From NCBI GenBank assembly GCA_017397315.1, contig JAFQJA010000020.1, positions 1 through 61,002 on the forward strand: DNA of 61,002 nucleotides, given 5' to 3'. The notes beneath the pieces are model-generated. The model was not told the origin of the DNA, searched no databases, and saw only the letters and a program-made list of their open reading frames with translations. This stretch comes from Clostridia bacterium. Lineage in GTDB: Bacteria; Bacillota; Clostridia; Monoglobales; Firm-18. A program made the translations under genes and the position numbers. Below are positions 37,947 to 47,979 of this stretch, one piece after another; the stretch's first letter is position 1; each line of letters starts with the position of its first letter.

Positions 37947-39073
37947 TTGTATTTCCTCCTGACAAATTTATTTGCCAAAACCGCTGACTTTAAGCATTCA
38001 CAAAAAAACTTTGCTTCTTCAATAGTGTTGTCATTACAAAAACTTAACCTTATACTGCTTTCAACAGTATCCTTGTCAAGCCCCATAGATAACAACACAT
38101 GGCTCAACTGCGGTTTGTTTGATGAACAAGCCGAGCCTGATGATACATATATACCGTTTTGTTCCATTAAGTGCAACAAAGTTTCTGACTTGAAGCCAAG
38201 AATTGATAAATTAAGAATGTATTTTGATGCGTTTTCGCAACTGTTAATAACACAACCGTCTATTTCTTTAGTAACAAAATCAATAATATAGTCTTTAATA
38301 GTACTGTCAAGGTTGTTTTCGTATATTTCTGCAGCCTTACCAAAGCCGACTATTCCGGGCACATTTTCAGTACCGTTTCTTATTCCGTTTTCCTGACCTC
38401 CACCGAGTATTTGAGGGGAAATCTTTATACCCTTTTTAATATACAGTGCTCCACAGCCTTTTAAGCCATTGACTTTGTGAGCAGATACTGATACCAAATC
38501 TATGTTCTTATAACTAACCGGCACTTTCAAAAAACCTTGCACATCATCTACATGAAACAGCGTATTCGGATTTTTGTCTTTAATCGTCTGTGCAATTTTC
38601 TCTATAGGCATAATTGCACCTGTTTCGTTGTTAACATGCATTATGCTTACCAGTAAAGTATCGGCATCAATCAAGGTTTCTAATTGTTCATTATCTACAA
38701 TTCCTTCTTTAGTTACATCTACATATTTAACATTATAACCTTGTTGCTCCAGTTTTTTAAAGCATTCTGTAACAGACTTGTGCTCAACTTTTGAAGTAAT
38801 TACCGTTCCTTTTTTACGAAGTGAATATACGCTTCCAAAAATGGCTATGTTGTTGCTTTCAGTTCCTCCTGATGTGAAAAACACCTGCTTTTCGTCAACA
38901 CACATTTTTTCAGCTATAACAGTTCGTGCATATTTAACGGTTTTTTCTGCGTTAAGCCCCATTCTGTGTAATGACGACGGGTTTCCGTAATTGTTCGTCA
39001 TTACCTCCAACACACTGTCTATTACTTCTTTTTTCGGTTTCGTAGTTGCACTGTTATCAAAATAGACTTCCAT
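37943..39073 (-). CDS. Cysteine desulfurase (NifS/IscS family, ThiI partner)
   Basis: 376 residues of a class V PLP enzyme. The Schiff-base lysine is Lys200 in SAHKVNGLKG, His98 (KVEHKSV) stacks on PLP, and the catalytic cysteine is Cys316 in SGSACSSNK, in the longer loop typical of group I enzymes. It moves sulfur from cysteine to a persulfide and passes it on. Its ATGA overlap with thiI indicates it is the ThiI sulfur donor (NifZ-like), rather than the iron-sulfur assembly enzyme. Upstream, 10 bases away, is the HAD-LuxS fusion. Confidence 0.94.
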   Translation of the reverse strand: MEVYFDNSATTKPKKEVIDSVLEVMTNNYGNPSSLHRMGLNAEKTVKYARTVIAEKMCVDEKQVFFTSGGTESNNIAIFGSVYSLRKKGTVITSKVEHKSVTECFKKLEQQGYNVKYVDVTKEGIVDNEQLETLIDADTLLVSIMHVNNETGAIMPIEKIAQTIKDKNPNTLFHVDDVQGFLKVPVSYKNIDLVSVSAHKVNGLKGCGALYIKKGIKISPQILGGGQENGIRNGTENVPGIVGFGKAAEIYENNLDSTIKDYIIDFVTKEIDGCVINSCENASKYILNLSILGFKSETLLHLMEQNGIYVSSGSACSSNKPQLSHVLLSMGLDKDTVESSIRLSFCNDNTIEEAKFFCECLKSAVLANKFVRRKYK

Positions 39074-39083
39074 TAATAACTTC

Positions 39084-40187
39084 CTATCTGTAAAATTTAT
39101 CTGAAAAACCGCTTTTTAAAACATTTTTTGCGTAAAGTTTAGCCTTTTTCAGACTGTGTAATTTGTAATTACCGCATTGAATTTCGTTTTGTGCGGATAT
39201 TTCAACTGTATCTAAAACTCTATTTAATGATTTATGTAATATGTCAATTACAAAATCAACCTCGGGCTCACCCCAGACAGTCATATAGAAACCTGTCCTG
39301 CAACCCATAGGCGATAAATCGATAATATCGTCAGTATAATCTCTTAAATATGTTGCAAGTAAGTGTTCTAATGTGTGAATTCCGTCGCTTTTCATTTCAC
39401 TGACATTGGGTTGAGTAAATCTTATATCAAATTTTGTAACAATATCGCCTGATTTTCCTTTTTGAGATGTGCACTTTCTTACAAAAGGTGCTTTTACTTT
39501 TGTATGGTCTAAAGAGAAACTCTCAACATTCATTTCTTTAATAAGCGGTAGTATCTCACTCGGATGAGAAATTATGTACTGTGCTCCGTTTTCAGTAAGT
39601 TCATCAATTTTTCTAAATCCCCAAAGAACGCCAACGGTATTAAGATTAGCACCACGCCCTGTTAACATATCGGTTTTTGTATCACCAAAATATGCACATT
39701 CATTTGATTTTACACAAAAATCCGAAAGTAACTTGTCTATCATATCGGAAGCAGGTTTCAAAGCATATCCTGAATTTCCTCCCATTACACCGTCAAACTG
39801 TATTTCCGGAAATAATTGTTCTACAACATTAACCAAAATATGATAAGGCTTATTTGACGCAATACCGATTTTATAACCCTCTTTTTTAAGTTCTTTCAGC
39901 ATATCGATTATTCCGTCATACGGTACTGTTTTAAACATATAATCTTGGTTATATATCTCATCATAGGTTTTCGCAACCTTGTCGTATAACTCTTTGTCGT
40001 CAATTCCAAGTTCGTTAAACATATTCTCAATTTGTTTCAAATAACCGTTTCCGACAAAATATTTGTATTTTTCGGTTTCAATAGACGGCAAATCGTATGT
40101 CGAAAGGGCAAGGTTGCCGAAATACGCCAAAGTATCAATCGTGTTTGCTAAAGTTCCGTCCATATCAAAAATACACGCTTTTATCAT
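39084..40187 (-). CDS. Fusion protein: HAD hydrolase + S-ribosylhomocysteine lyase (LuxS)
   Basis: 367 residues in one uninterrupted frame. Residues 1-217 are a HAD phosphatase of the phosphoglycolate phosphatase type: DMDGT (Asp8, Asp10), Ser111 in IASNKP, Lys144 in ALKP, and GDTKTD (168-173). Residues 219-367 are a complete LuxS: ESFSLDHTKVKAPFVR, metal ligands His271 and His275 in HTLEH, Glu274, catalytic Cys296 in SPMGCRTGFY, and ligand Cys338 in IQCGNY. LuxS cuts S-ribosylhomocysteine to homocysteine and the AI-2 precursor DPD. Met219 begins the LuxS part but has no clear ribosome site, so a fused product is expected. It overlaps the HD gene by 4 bases and precedes the cysteine desulfurase. 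Confidence 0.93.
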   Translation of the reverse strand: MIKACIFDMDGTLANTIDTLAYFGNLALSTYDLPSIETEKYKYFVGNGYLKQIENMFNELGIDDKELYDKVAKTYDEIYNQDYMFKTVPYDGIIDMLKELKKEGYKIGIASNKPYHILVNVVEQLFPEIQFDGVMGGNSGYALKPASDMIDKLLSDFCVKSNECAYFGDTKTDMLTGRGANLNTVGVLWGFRKIDELTENGAQYIISHPSEILPLIKEMNVESFSLDHTKVKAPFVRKCTSQKGKSGDIVTKFDIRFTQPNVSEMKSDGIHTLEHLLATYLRDYTDDIIDLSPMGCRTGFYMTVWGEPEVDFVIDILHKSLNRVLDTVEISAQNEIQCGNYKLHSLKKAKLYAKNVLKSGFSDKFYR

Positions 40188-40726
40188 TTTGTTGCCTCCG
40201 TAAGTAAATTAAGATACATTTTTTCGATTACTTCCATATCAACAAAATCAAGTAATGGCTTAGAAACAATCGGGGATGTTAATTTGAAAGCACCTTTATA
40301 TACATGGTTGTCCTCAAATTCCACGCATAAGAAATTGTCATCAATTTCACCTATTATACTGCGTTCTTCATCAGTTAAGCCATGTATTCCAAAACGCTTG
40401 TAAATACAATCCTGAATTGCCTTTTCCAGTTTGAAATATTCAGGCAAAAACTGTTTTACAGGTCTTGTAATATCTGAAATATAACCCTCACTCGCATCAT
40501 GTAAAAGTAAAGCCAGTTGTATTTTTTCGCTGTAACCACGAGTTTTTGCTTCGTTGTAGCAGTTTATACAATGCTGTGCAACTGAGTAAAAATGTCCAAG
40601 ATGTCCGTTTCCTCTGCACATCAAAGACAAAGAATGTGCTATATCAACAGGGTTTATGTCATCAGGTTTTGGGTTGGTAATATAAAACCTTATTCCGGTA
40701 TAAGTAACAATAAAATCCTTGCTCAT
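40184..40726 (-). CDS. HD-domain phosphohydrolase (YfbR-like 5'-nucleotidase group)
   Basis: 180 residues from the ATG at 40726, one base after the proS stop; a longer frame runs into proS without family similarity. The HD metal motifs are visible: His31 (DIAHSLS) and/or His52 (VAQHC), His76-Asp77 in LLLHDASEGY, and a late Asp in GEIDD. The layout TYTGIRFYITNPKPDDI followed by DIAHSLSLMCRGNG matches a group of small HD hydrolases also found in phages, with deoxynucleotidase-like activity likely. It overlaps the HAD-LuxS gene by 4 bases. Confidence 0.85.
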   Translation of the reverse strand: MSKDFIVTYTGIRFYITNPKPDDINPVDIAHSLSLMCRGNGHLGHFYSVAQHCINCYNEAKTRGYSEKIQLALLLHDASEGYISDITRPVKQFLPEYFKLEKAIQDCIYKRFGIHGLTDEERSIIGEIDDNFLCVEFEDNHVYKGAFKLTSPIVSKPLLDFVDMEVIEKMYLNLLTEATK

Positions 40727-40727
40727 A

Positions 40728-42164
40728 TTAATAAGCCTTTCCCCAATAAACCATCTTTTTAGCAGGTTTACCGCAACAAACGCATTTGTCGGTGATTGTT
40801 TCCTGTTCAAATGGCATACATCTTGAAGATAGTCCGGCTTCTTCCTTTATCTTTTCTTCGCACGCTAAATCACCGCACCACATTGCTTTAACAAAGCCCG
40901 TCTTGTTGTCTGCAATGTCTTTTAATTCCTGAAAATCTTTAGCGTAATAAGTATTGTCTTCCCTTATTCTCTTTGCATTTTCAAACATATCATTTTGAAT
41001 TGTAACAAGTAAATCTGAAACTTCCTTCTCGATATTATCTAAGGAAACAATAATTTTTTCTCCGTTGTCTCGTCTTGCAAGAACTGCCTGATTTTGTTCT
41101 AAATCTCTTGGGCCTACTTCTACACGAACAGGAATACCTTTCATTTCGTATTCACTGAACTTCCAACCCGGTGATTTGTCGCTGTCATCAAACTTAACAG
41201 TAAATTTATCACCAAGTCTGTCTGCTACTGCTTTTGCACCTTCTAAAACTCCGGGTTTATTCATAGCAACAGGAATAACTGCAACCTGAATAGGAGCAAT
41301 ATTGGGAGGCAACACAAGACCATTGTTGTCGCCATGCATCATAATAATTGCACCGATTAAGCGTGTTGATACGCCCCATGATGTCTGATGAACATACTGA
41401 AGTTCATTGTTTTTGTCTGTATATTGAATGTCAAATGCTCTTGCAAACCCGTCGCCAAAATAATGGGAAGTACCTGCCTGCAATGCTTTACCATCGTGCA
41501 TCATACTTTCAATAGTATATGTTCTTTCTGCGCCTGCAAATTTCTCTTTGTCTGTTTTTTGTCCTTTAATTACGGGAATAGCAAGATAATCCTCGCAGAA
41601 TTTCGCATAAATGTTAAGCATCTTTTCTGTTTCTTCCAACGCATCTTCTTTAGTAGCGTGAGCTGTATGTCCCTCCTGCCACAAGAATTCAACAGAACGA
41701 AGGAAAGGTCTTGTAGTTTTTTCCCATCTTACAACACTGCACCACTGATTATAAAGTTTCGGTAAATCTCTGTAAGAATGTATAATATCCGCATAATGAG
41801 AGCAGAAAAGAGTTTCAGAGGTAGGTCTTACGCAAAGGCGTTCCTGAAGTTTCTCGCTACCGCCGTGAGTAACCCACGCAACTTCGGGAGCAAAGCCCTC
41901 AACATGGTCTTTTTCTTTTTGCAAAAGTCCTTCAGGGATAAACATAGGCATATACACATTTTCGTGCCCTGTCTCTTTAAACATTTTATTAAGTTGTTTC
42001 TGAATATTCTCCCAGATAGCATATCCGTACGGTCTAATAACCATACAACCTCTAACGCCTGAATAATCAATTAAATCTGCCTTTTTAACAATGTCTGTGT
42101 ACCATTTGGCAAAATCAACATCCATTGAGGTAATATCTTCTACAAATTTTTTCTGTTCTTTCAC
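40728..42164 (-). CDS. proS: Proline-tRNA ligase (archaeal/eukaryotic-type)
   Basis: About 478 residues of the short ProRS class without the bacterial editing insertion: [34 protein letters not shown], class II motif 2 ([16 protein letters not shown]), and a C-terminal zinc-type domain with CGDLACEEK and CVCCGK. It charges tRNA-Pro. Start: GTG at 42164 is favoured, with AGGA 10 bases upstream; TTG at 42173 would lie on top of that site. It follows the solute-binding lipoprotein and precedes the HD hydrolase. Confidence 0.95.
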   Translation of the reverse strand: MKEQKKFVEDITSMDVDFAKWYTDIVKKADLIDYSGVRGCMVIRPYGYAIWENIQKQLNKMFKETGHENVYMPMFIPEGLLQKEKDHVEGFAPEVAWVTHGGSEKLQERLCVRPTSETLFCSHYADIIHSYRDLPKLYNQWCSVVRWEKTTRPFLRSVEFLWQEGHTAHATKEDALEETEKMLNIYAKFCEDYLAIPVIKGQKTDKEKFAGAERTYTIESMMHDGKALQAGTSHYFGDGFARAFDIQYTDKNNELQYVHQTSWGVSTRLIGAIIMMHGDNNGLVLPPNIAPIQVAVIPVAMNKPGVLEGAKAVADRLGDKFTVKFDDSDKSPGWKFSEYEMKGIPVRVEVGPRDLEQNQAVLARRDNGEKIIVSLDNIEKEVSDLLVTIQNDMFENAKRIREDNTYYAKDFQELKDIADNKTGFVKAMWCGDLACEEKIKEEAGLSSRCMPFEQETITDKCVCCGKPAKKMVYWGKAY

Positions 42165-42182
42165 TCGTACCAAATCCTTTCG

Positions 42183-43646
42183 TTACTTTAATTTCCATAA
42201 ATGTATATCATTGTATATATTGTTTCTTGTTGGGGATAATCCTGACAAAACATTGTCGTTAAATAATAACATACCGGTATCAAAAAACAGAGGTACTATC
42301 TCCAAATTTCCACATGTTAAATCCTGAATTTTTATAAATATTTCTTTTTTATCTTCATCAATACTGCAGTTTTGCAGTTGATTAAATAAGTCGTTCGCTT
42401 CTTCGCTGTTTCCGATTACTGCTTTCGAAATCATTTCAGGGGAATAGTTAATTTCGCATACCGCCAAATCGTAATCTCCGTTATAATAAGCATCTTTATA
42501 ATCGTTCCAGTTTAATACCGAAACTTCCGCATTAAAGCCTACAGAAATCAAATTGCTTTTTACCTGTGTTGCGGTTTTTAATTTAATTTCACTTTCCTCG
42601 TTGACTATTATCCTTAAGTTAACACCGTCTCCTGCGTTGGCAGAAACCATCTGTTTTGCCTGAGAGGGATTAAATGACAACTTGTACGAGTCTTTATTGT
42701 AAAACTTCCACAAAGGGTTTATAACAGTGTCTGTAACTACCCCGTAGGAAAGCATCGCCATATCTTTTACTGCACTTTTATCTATGGCTTGTGCAACCGC
42801 ACATCTTATATAGAAATTACTAAACACAGGTGTGTTCAAGTTAAGTTTTAAGTAAAAGAAATCACCTGTAGAATATTCTGCTACATTTTTAGCCTCAGAC
42901 GGATACTTGTTCCAGTCTTTAATGCTTGAAGAAATTACATCAATAACTTTTGCATTAAAGGAATAAACGGCTGTATCTTTGTCAGGCAAAATTTTAGCAG
43001 TAATTGTTTTTATGTATGGTTTTTGGTTGCCCCACCATTCATTGTTAACTTTAAATATTATATTTTTATTTTCAGTTTTGTCATATTTAAAGGGACCTGT
43101 ACCAATCATTAAAAAATCGTTGGTTTTTTTTACATACTCCTGCTTGACAATAGGAAATTCCAAAAGATTTGCAAAGCCTGACTGGGGATTGTTCAAAACA
43201 AATCTCACAGTAGTATCATCAACCGCAACAACCTTTTTTACATTGGATAAATTGTAATAATAAATACTGTTTTCATTGTTAAGAATTTCGTTACAAGTTG
43301 CAACAACATCTTTTGCAGTAAATAATGTACCGTCGTGCCAACGCACATCATTTTGCAAAGGCACAGTCCATTCAAGCCCGTTTTCCGAAATAAAATAACC
43401 CCTTGCAAGCGCCGTAGTAATGCTTCCGTCATTGGTAGTTTTCAGTAACGGTTCAAAACATATCCAAGAAAGTTGCATATTTGCATTGTTTTCAGCAAAA
43501 ATAGGATTTAAAGTGGCTGAATTGTAACAATGAATATCTAAATTGTCCTGTAAATCCGTGTATTCCGCTTCATTTATTGTTTTGTCGTTGTTAGAACAAC
43601 CTAAAAACATAAGTAAAACAAGCAGAATAGGCAAAAGCCTTTTCAA
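42183..43646 (-). CDS. Extracellular solute-binding lipoprotein, family 5 (peptide/nickel type)
   Basis: 487 residues with a lipoprotein signal (LPILLVLLMFLGC, lipobox Cys17) and a family 5 binding-protein body: LNPIFAENNANMQLSWICFEPLL, LEWTVPLQNDVRWHDGTLFTAKDVV and GTGPFKYDKTE. Such proteins deliver oligopeptides or other solutes to an ABC importer. No permease or ATPase gene lies near; the neighbours are gpsA and proS. It may therefore serve a transporter encoded elsewhere or have taken on another role, such as peptide sensing. The substrate cannot be read from the sequence. Confidence 0.88.
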   Translation of the reverse strand: MKRLLPILLVLLMFLGCSNNDKTINEAEYTDLQDNLDIHCYNSATLNPIFAENNANMQLSWICFEPLLKTTNDGSITTALARGYFISENGLEWTVPLQNDVRWHDGTLFTAKDVVATCNEILNNENSIYYYNLSNVKKVVAVDDTTVRFVLNNPQSGFANLLEFPIVKQEYVKKTNDFLMIGTGPFKYDKTENKNIIFKVNNEWWGNQKPYIKTITAKILPDKDTAVYSFNAKVIDVISSSIKDWNKYPSEAKNVAEYSTGDFFYLKLNLNTPVFSNFYIRCAVAQAIDKSAVKDMAMLSYGVVTDTVINPLWKFYNKDSYKLSFNPSQAKQMVSANAGDGVNLRIIVNEESEIKLKTATQVKSNLISVGFNAEVSVLNWNDYKDAYYNGDYDLAVCEINYSPEMISKAVIGNSEEANDLFNQLQNCSIDEDKKEIFIKIQDLTCGNLEIVPLFFDTGMLLFNDNVLSGLSPTRNNIYNDIHLWKLK

Positions 43647-43651
43647 TTCTT

Positions 43652-44680
43652 CTACACCTGCTTTTCAGTCATATAATAATCATCTTCCCTTTTTTCTTTA
43701 CGGCACATTAAATCATATACCGCCTCATCGGGAGATTTGTTTTCAAATAAAATCTTATACGCCTCTGTTACAATGGGCATATCAACATTGTATTTTTTCG
43801 AAAGTGCATACGCACATGGTGTTGCTTTTACACCTTCTACAACCATTTTCACTTCTTCTATTGCATCTTTAGGAGACGCTCCCTTGCCGATAAGCACTCC
43901 GGCACGCCTGTTTCTAGAATGCAAACTTGTGCAGGTAACTATTAAGTCGCCAATACCCGAAAGTCCGGTAAAAGTTGAAGGATTAGCACCCATTGCAATT
44001 CCAAGACGGACAATCTCCGCCATACCCCTTGTCATAAGTGCAGCCTTTGTATTGTCTCCATATCCTAAACCATCGCATATACCAACACATAGTGCAATTA
44101 TATTCTTAATAGCACCGCCAATTTCAACACCAATAACATCTGTGTTAGTATATACTCTGAAGGTATCATTCATAAAGACGCTTTGTATTTTTTTGGCAAT
44201 TCCGTGGTCCTCGTGAGCAATAACTATGGTAGTGGGCATACCCACCCCTACTTCTTCTGCATGGGTAGGTCCTGATAATACAGCCACTTTTGCATCAGGA
44301 ATTTCACTCAAAACCGTGTCAGTCAAAAGCATATTGGTGTCTGTATCAAATCCCTTTGAGACAATAACTATAAATTGCCCACTCGACACAAACGGTGCAA
44401 TATTCCTGGCGGTAAATTTAACCGCATTAGACGGAACTGCAATAACTAAAATATCTTTGTCTTTTGCACAATATTCCAAATCATTAGTAAACTGTACTTC
44501 TTTTGGTATTTTTACACCGGGCAACAATGCCTTGTTTTCGTAATCTCTTGAAAGGTTTTCATATTCTTCCTTTAAGTAGGACCACAATACTACACTGTGT
44601 CCTGATTTTGAAAGTAACACAGACAAAGCTGTGCCCCAACCACCTGAACCGATAACGCCAATACTACTCAAATTAATCAT
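43652..44680 (-). CDS. gpsA: Glycerol-3-phosphate dehydrogenase [NAD(P)+]
   Basis: 342 residues with the N-terminal dinucleotide loop GSGGWGTAL (11-19), LSGPTHAEEV in the middle, the catalytic lysine region GAIKNIIALCVGICDGLGYG, and TGLSGIGDLIVTCTS. It reduces dihydroxyacetone phosphate to sn-glycerol 3-phosphate, the acceptor used by PlsY, whose gene overlaps its start by 8 bases. The der-plsY-gpsA order is typical of Firmicutes. Confidence 0.97.
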   Translation of the reverse strand: MINLSSIGVIGSGGWGTALSVLLSKSGHSVVLWSYLKEEYENLSRDYENKALLPGVKIPKEVQFTNDLEYCAKDKDILVIAVPSNAVKFTARNIAPFVSSGQFIVIVSKGFDTDTNMLLTDTVLSEIPDAKVAVLSGPTHAEEVGVGMPTTIVIAHEDHGIAKKIQSVFMNDTFRVYTNTDVIGVEIGGAIKNIIALCVGICDGLGYGDNTKAALMTRGMAEIVRLGIAMGANPSTFTGLSGIGDLIVTCTSLHSRNRRAGVLIGKGASPKDAIEEVKMVVEGVKATPCAYALSKKYNVDMPIVTEAYKILFENKSPDEAVYDLMCRKEKREDDYYMTEKQV

Positions 44681-45293
44681 TTCCTTTCGGTTGTTTTCTT
44701 TTTTTAAAGCAGTTTTCAGTCCCTTTGAACAATCTTACTATATTGCTACGGTGTCTGTATAACCCAAGAACACAAGCAAATATTCCGAGCAACAAAAATC
44801 TATCTTTAAAAGGCCCTGTATAAAATAATAACACACCTGCAGGGAATGATAAAAAAATAAAAATTGAACCTAAAGAAACATAACCGGTGATAAACATAAT
44901 TGCGACAGCAATGGGGATTACCGGAATACCTATTCTCCAGTCAAGCATTACCAAAGAACTTATTGTCGTTAAAACACCCTTACCGCCTTTAAAACCAAAA
45001 AATATCGGATAATTATGTCCCAAAATAACTCCCAGAGCAGAACAATATTCTGTAATTCTATCTTTAAATATAAAACGCGCAATAAGAATAACAAGCACTG
45101 TCTTTAAAATATCACAAATAAATACTGCAGCCCCTAATAGTTTACCATAATTTCTTAAAACATTGGTAAACCCCGCATTGCCACTCCCTTGGGTACGAAC
45201 ATCTTCTTTAATAAAAATCTTTGAAAATACTATAGAAAAGTTTACGCTTCCCACTAAATATGCTATAACTAACATAATAATATTGTTTAACAT
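44673..45293 (-). CDS. plsY: Acyl-phosphate:glycerol-3-phosphate acyltransferase PlsY
   Basis: 206 residues with five or six membrane helices and the three PlsY motifs: YLVGSVNFSIVFSK, RTQGSGNAGFTNVLR, and LGHNYPIFFGFKGGKGVLT. It moves the acyl group from PlsX-made acyl-phosphate to glycerol 3-phosphate. It lies 15 bases downstream of der and overlaps gpsA by 8 bases, so acceptor and acyltransferase are made together. Confidence 0.96.
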   Translation of the reverse strand: MLNNIIMLVIAYLVGSVNFSIVFSKIFIKEDVRTQGSGNAGFTNVLRNYGKLLGAAVFICDILKTVLVILIARFIFKDRITEYCSALGVILGHNYPIFFGFKGGKGVLTTISSLVMLDWRIGIPVIPIAVAIMFITGYVSLGSIFIFLSFPAGVLLFYTGPFKDRFLLLGIFACVLGLYRHRSNIVRLFKGTENCFKKRKQPKGND

Positions 45294-45308
45294 ACAAAAG
45301 CCTCCATA

Positions 45309-46631
45309 TTAATTTTTGTCCTTTTCTCTTAAAACAAATTTAATTGCACTTCCCTCAAAACCGAAGGTGTTTCTCAACTGATTTTCAATGTATCTTATAT
45401 AAGAAAAATGGGCGAGTTTTTTGTCGTTTACAAATAACACAAATGACGGCGGTTTAATGCCCGTCTGTGTAAGATAATAAATCTTAAGCCTTTTTCCTTT
45501 GTCTGACGGTGGCTGAACTCGAGCAGTAGCGTCATTTATCACATCATTCAACATACCTGTTGAAATACGCATAGAACTTTGGTTATCAATGTATTTTGCA
45601 AGTTCAAAAATTTTATTAAGTCTTTGACCTGTTTTTGCAGATACAAACAAGATTGGAGCGTATAACATAAAACCAAGTTTTTCTTGTACTTCTTTTCTGA
45701 AATTGTCCATTGTACTTGTATTTTTTTCAATTAGGTCCCATTTGTTTACCGCAACCAGACACGCCTTGCCGTTTTCGTGTATGTAACCTGCAATTTTAGT
45801 GTCCTGCTCAGTTACTCCGTCTGTCGCATCTATCATTAAAACCGCCACATCTGCTCTGTCAATAGAACTTAATGAACGAATAACACTGTAGCGTTCAATT
45901 TCTTCTTCAATTTTTCCACGCTTTCTCATTCCTGCGGTGTCAATAATCATAAACTTTTCGCCGTTTACAGTAACTATTGTGTCGATACTGTCGCGGGTGG
46001 TTCCTGCAACAGGACTTACTATAAGTCTTTCTTCTCCAAGCATTTTATTAACAAAAGAGGATTTTCCGGCATTTGGTCTGCCCACAACTGCAATTTTAAA
46101 AATACCTTCTTCTTCATCAGTTGTCTCTATACTGTCAAAATGCTCTACAACGGCATCTAACATATCGCCAAAACCCATTCCGTGAACACTCGAAACTGCA
46201 ATGGGTTCACCTATTGCCAGATTATAAAAATCATAGAATACTAACGGTGGCTCACCGGGAGCATCGCACTTGTTACATGCAAGAACAACAGGCTTACCGC
46301 TTTTTCTGAGCATTGTGGCAACATCTTTATCAGCAGCAGTAACTCCCTCTTTAACATCAACAACAAATATAATTACATCTGAAGTTTCAATAGCAATATC
46401 AGCCTGTTCACGCATAAGAGTTAATATTTTACTGTCGGTAGTAGGCTCGATGCCACCGGTGTCAACGATTTTAAACTGTTTTCCTGCCCATTCGGCATCT
46501 GCATATATTCTGTCTCTGGTTACTCCGGGAGTATCTGCAACAATAGACAATCTTTTACCTATAATTTTGTTAAATAGTGTTGACTTTCCCACATTAGGTC
46601 TGCCTACAACTGCAACAATAGGCTTTGCCAT
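45309..46631 (-). CDS. der: Ribosome biogenesis GTPase Der (EngA)
   Basis: 440 residues with two consecutive GTPase domains, the family hallmark: GRPNVGKS at residues 10-17 with DTGG and NKCD, and GRPNAGKS near 185 with DTAGMRKRG and NKWD. A C-terminal KH-like domain (about 355-440) follows. It helps assemble the 50S subunit. It begins 5 bases after the DUF512 gene and precedes plsY. Confidence 0.97.
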   Translation of the reverse strand: MAKPIVAVVGRPNVGKSTLFNKIIGKRLSIVADTPGVTRDRIYADAEWAGKQFKIVDTGGIEPTTDSKILTLMREQADIAIETSDVIIFVVDVKEGVTAADKDVATMLRKSGKPVVLACNKCDAPGEPPLVFYDFYNLAIGEPIAVSSVHGMGFGDMLDAVVEHFDSIETTDEEEGIFKIAVVGRPNAGKSSFVNKMLGEERLIVSPVAGTTRDSIDTIVTVNGEKFMIIDTAGMRKRGKIEEEIERYSVIRSLSSIDRADVAVLMIDATDGVTEQDTKIAGYIHENGKACLVAVNKWDLIEKNTSTMDNFRKEVQEKLGFMLYAPILFVSAKTGQRLNKIFELAKYIDNQSSMRISTGMLNDVINDATARVQPPSDKGKRLKIYYLTQTGIKPPSFVLFVNDKKLAHFSYIRYIENQLRNTFGFEGSAIKFVLREKDKN

Positions 46632-46636
46632 ATATC

Positions 46637-47905
46637 TTATCCTCCAATAATTTCTTTTAGTTTTGCCCCATCATTGGGAACTGTTATAACTTTTATGTTA
46701 AGGGCCTGTTCAATATCTCCTATGGTATAATCATCAAGTAATAACCTGTCATAATTCAACAATACTTCCGGGAGAATAAGTACTTCGCCCAAATCTTTCC
46801 CTTTTAACTGCTCTACTATGTCTTTTCCTGTCAACAATCCTGCAACAGTAATAGTATTACCAAAAAAGTTGTTACTAATTGCAACAACATTTACTTTGTC
46901 AGTTACCCCGTCAACAAGTTCTCTTAAGTACGGTGCCGCACTTACGCCTGTAGCGATTGTTTTTTTTGTAGTAACCTCAGGTTTTTTTGCGTTGTTCCAT
47001 TCCTCTATAAACGAACTTAAAAGGCCTACTCCGTTTTCAATTTGCAAATAATCCTCGTAAAAAGATGCATCTGGAAGCGGATGCTGTGCTTTTACATAAA
47101 ATTCGTCAGAAGCAAATACAAAGCTTGTTCCAAGTTCTTTTAAACATTTTCTGCTGTGGTTGTATACCTGTGTGATAACACGACCCGCATCGTCTTTATC
47201 AAATCCATCAAGTTTACAAAGACCGTCTCTGTGGCAGGTAAGCCCTACGGGAACAACAGACAAACTTTGAACATAAGGATAAAGTTTTGCTAGTTCGGTA
47301 ATAGTTTCGTCAAGATATACTCCGTCATTTATTCCTTTGCACAAAACCACCTGACAGTCCATAAATATTTTCGCGTCGTAAAAACGCTTAATTACAGACA
47401 AAACATCAGAATTATTGTTGTTAAGCATTTTAGTTCTTAATTCACTGTTTACGGTATGCACAGAAACATTTATGCGGGGCAAATGCATATCAATAATTCT
47501 ATTAATATCCTGCTCTTTTAAGTTAGTTAAAGTTATATAATTGCCCATTAAAGTTGAGAGCCTGTAGTCATCATCTTTATAATATAAAGACTTTCTCATA
47601 TTTTTGGGAAGCTGGTCTATAAAACAGAAAATGCACTTGTTTTGACACCAACGCTCTTTGTCAATCAAATAGTTATCAAATGTAACGCCGAATTCCTCGT
47701 AATCCTCGTTAATTATATCCACAATTTCTACTTCACCGTTAATTTTTTTAATTTCAATTTCATATTGTTCCGATGCCGTTAAAAAGCGGAAATCAAGTAT
47801 GTCTTTTAGCGGTGTGCCGTTGACGGAAACAATTATATCACCGGGCATAACACCTATATCAAAGGCTATGGAATTTTCCGCAACCGACTTTACAACTGCC
47901 TCCAA
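46637..47905 (-). CDS. DUF512 radical SAM-like protein with N-terminal PDZ domain
   Basis: 422 residues. The N-terminal ~60 residues form a PDZ-like domain ([19 protein letters not shown]). Then comes a radical SAM-like motif C87-x3-C91-x2-C94 (CQNKCIFC) and the DUF512 C-terminal domain. This family is widespread in Clostridia and cyanobacteria; as I recall it usually stands next to der, as here. Its reaction is unknown. The start is TTG at 47905, with AAGGAG 9 bases upstream. It is the first gene after the rpmF terminator. Confidence 0.9.
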   Translation of the reverse strand: MEAVVKSVAENSIAFDIGVMPGDIIVSVNGTPLKDILDFRFLTASEQYEIEIKKINGEVEIVDIINEDYEEFGVTFDNYLIDKERWCQNKCIFCFIDQLPKNMRKSLYYKDDDYRLSTLMGNYITLTNLKEQDINRIIDMHLPRINVSVHTVNSELRTKMLNNNNSDVLSVIKRFYDAKIFMDCQVVLCKGINDGVYLDETITELAKLYPYVQSLSVVPVGLTCHRDGLCKLDGFDKDDAGRVITQVYNHSRKCLKELGTSFVFASDEFYVKAQHPLPDASFYEDYLQIENGVGLLSSFIEEWNNAKKPEVTTKKTIATGVSAAPYLRELVDGVTDKVNVVAISNNFFGNTITVAGLLTGKDIVEQLKGKDLGEVLILPEVLLNYDRLLLDDYTIGDIEQALNIKVITVPNDGAKLKEIIGG

Positions 47906-47946
47906 AAATCAACACTCCTTAACGAAAATTTTTGCTTATAAATAGG

Positions 47947-47972
47947 AAAAAAAGAGGTTGATGCCAACCTCT
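47947..47972 (-). terminator. Intrinsic terminator after rpmF
   Basis: Minus strand: AGAGGTTG, loop GCAT, CAACCTCT, then a run of T (plus-strand A run 47947-47953). The stem of 8 pairs is perfect and begins 7 bases after the rpmF stop, separating rpmF from the DUF512 gene. Confidence 0.9.
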
Positions 47973-47979
47973 CAAAAAT

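Noticed and set aside
39531-39551. Independent luxS start at Met219 instead of a fusion
   Set aside because: No purine-rich ribosome site precedes it, the frame is continuous with the HAD domain, and there is no promoter-like sequence; kept only as a possibility to test.
43737-44216. Open frame of 159 codons on the plus strand
   Set aside because: Antisense to gpsA; Pro/Ser/Ile-rich product typical of a shadow frame.
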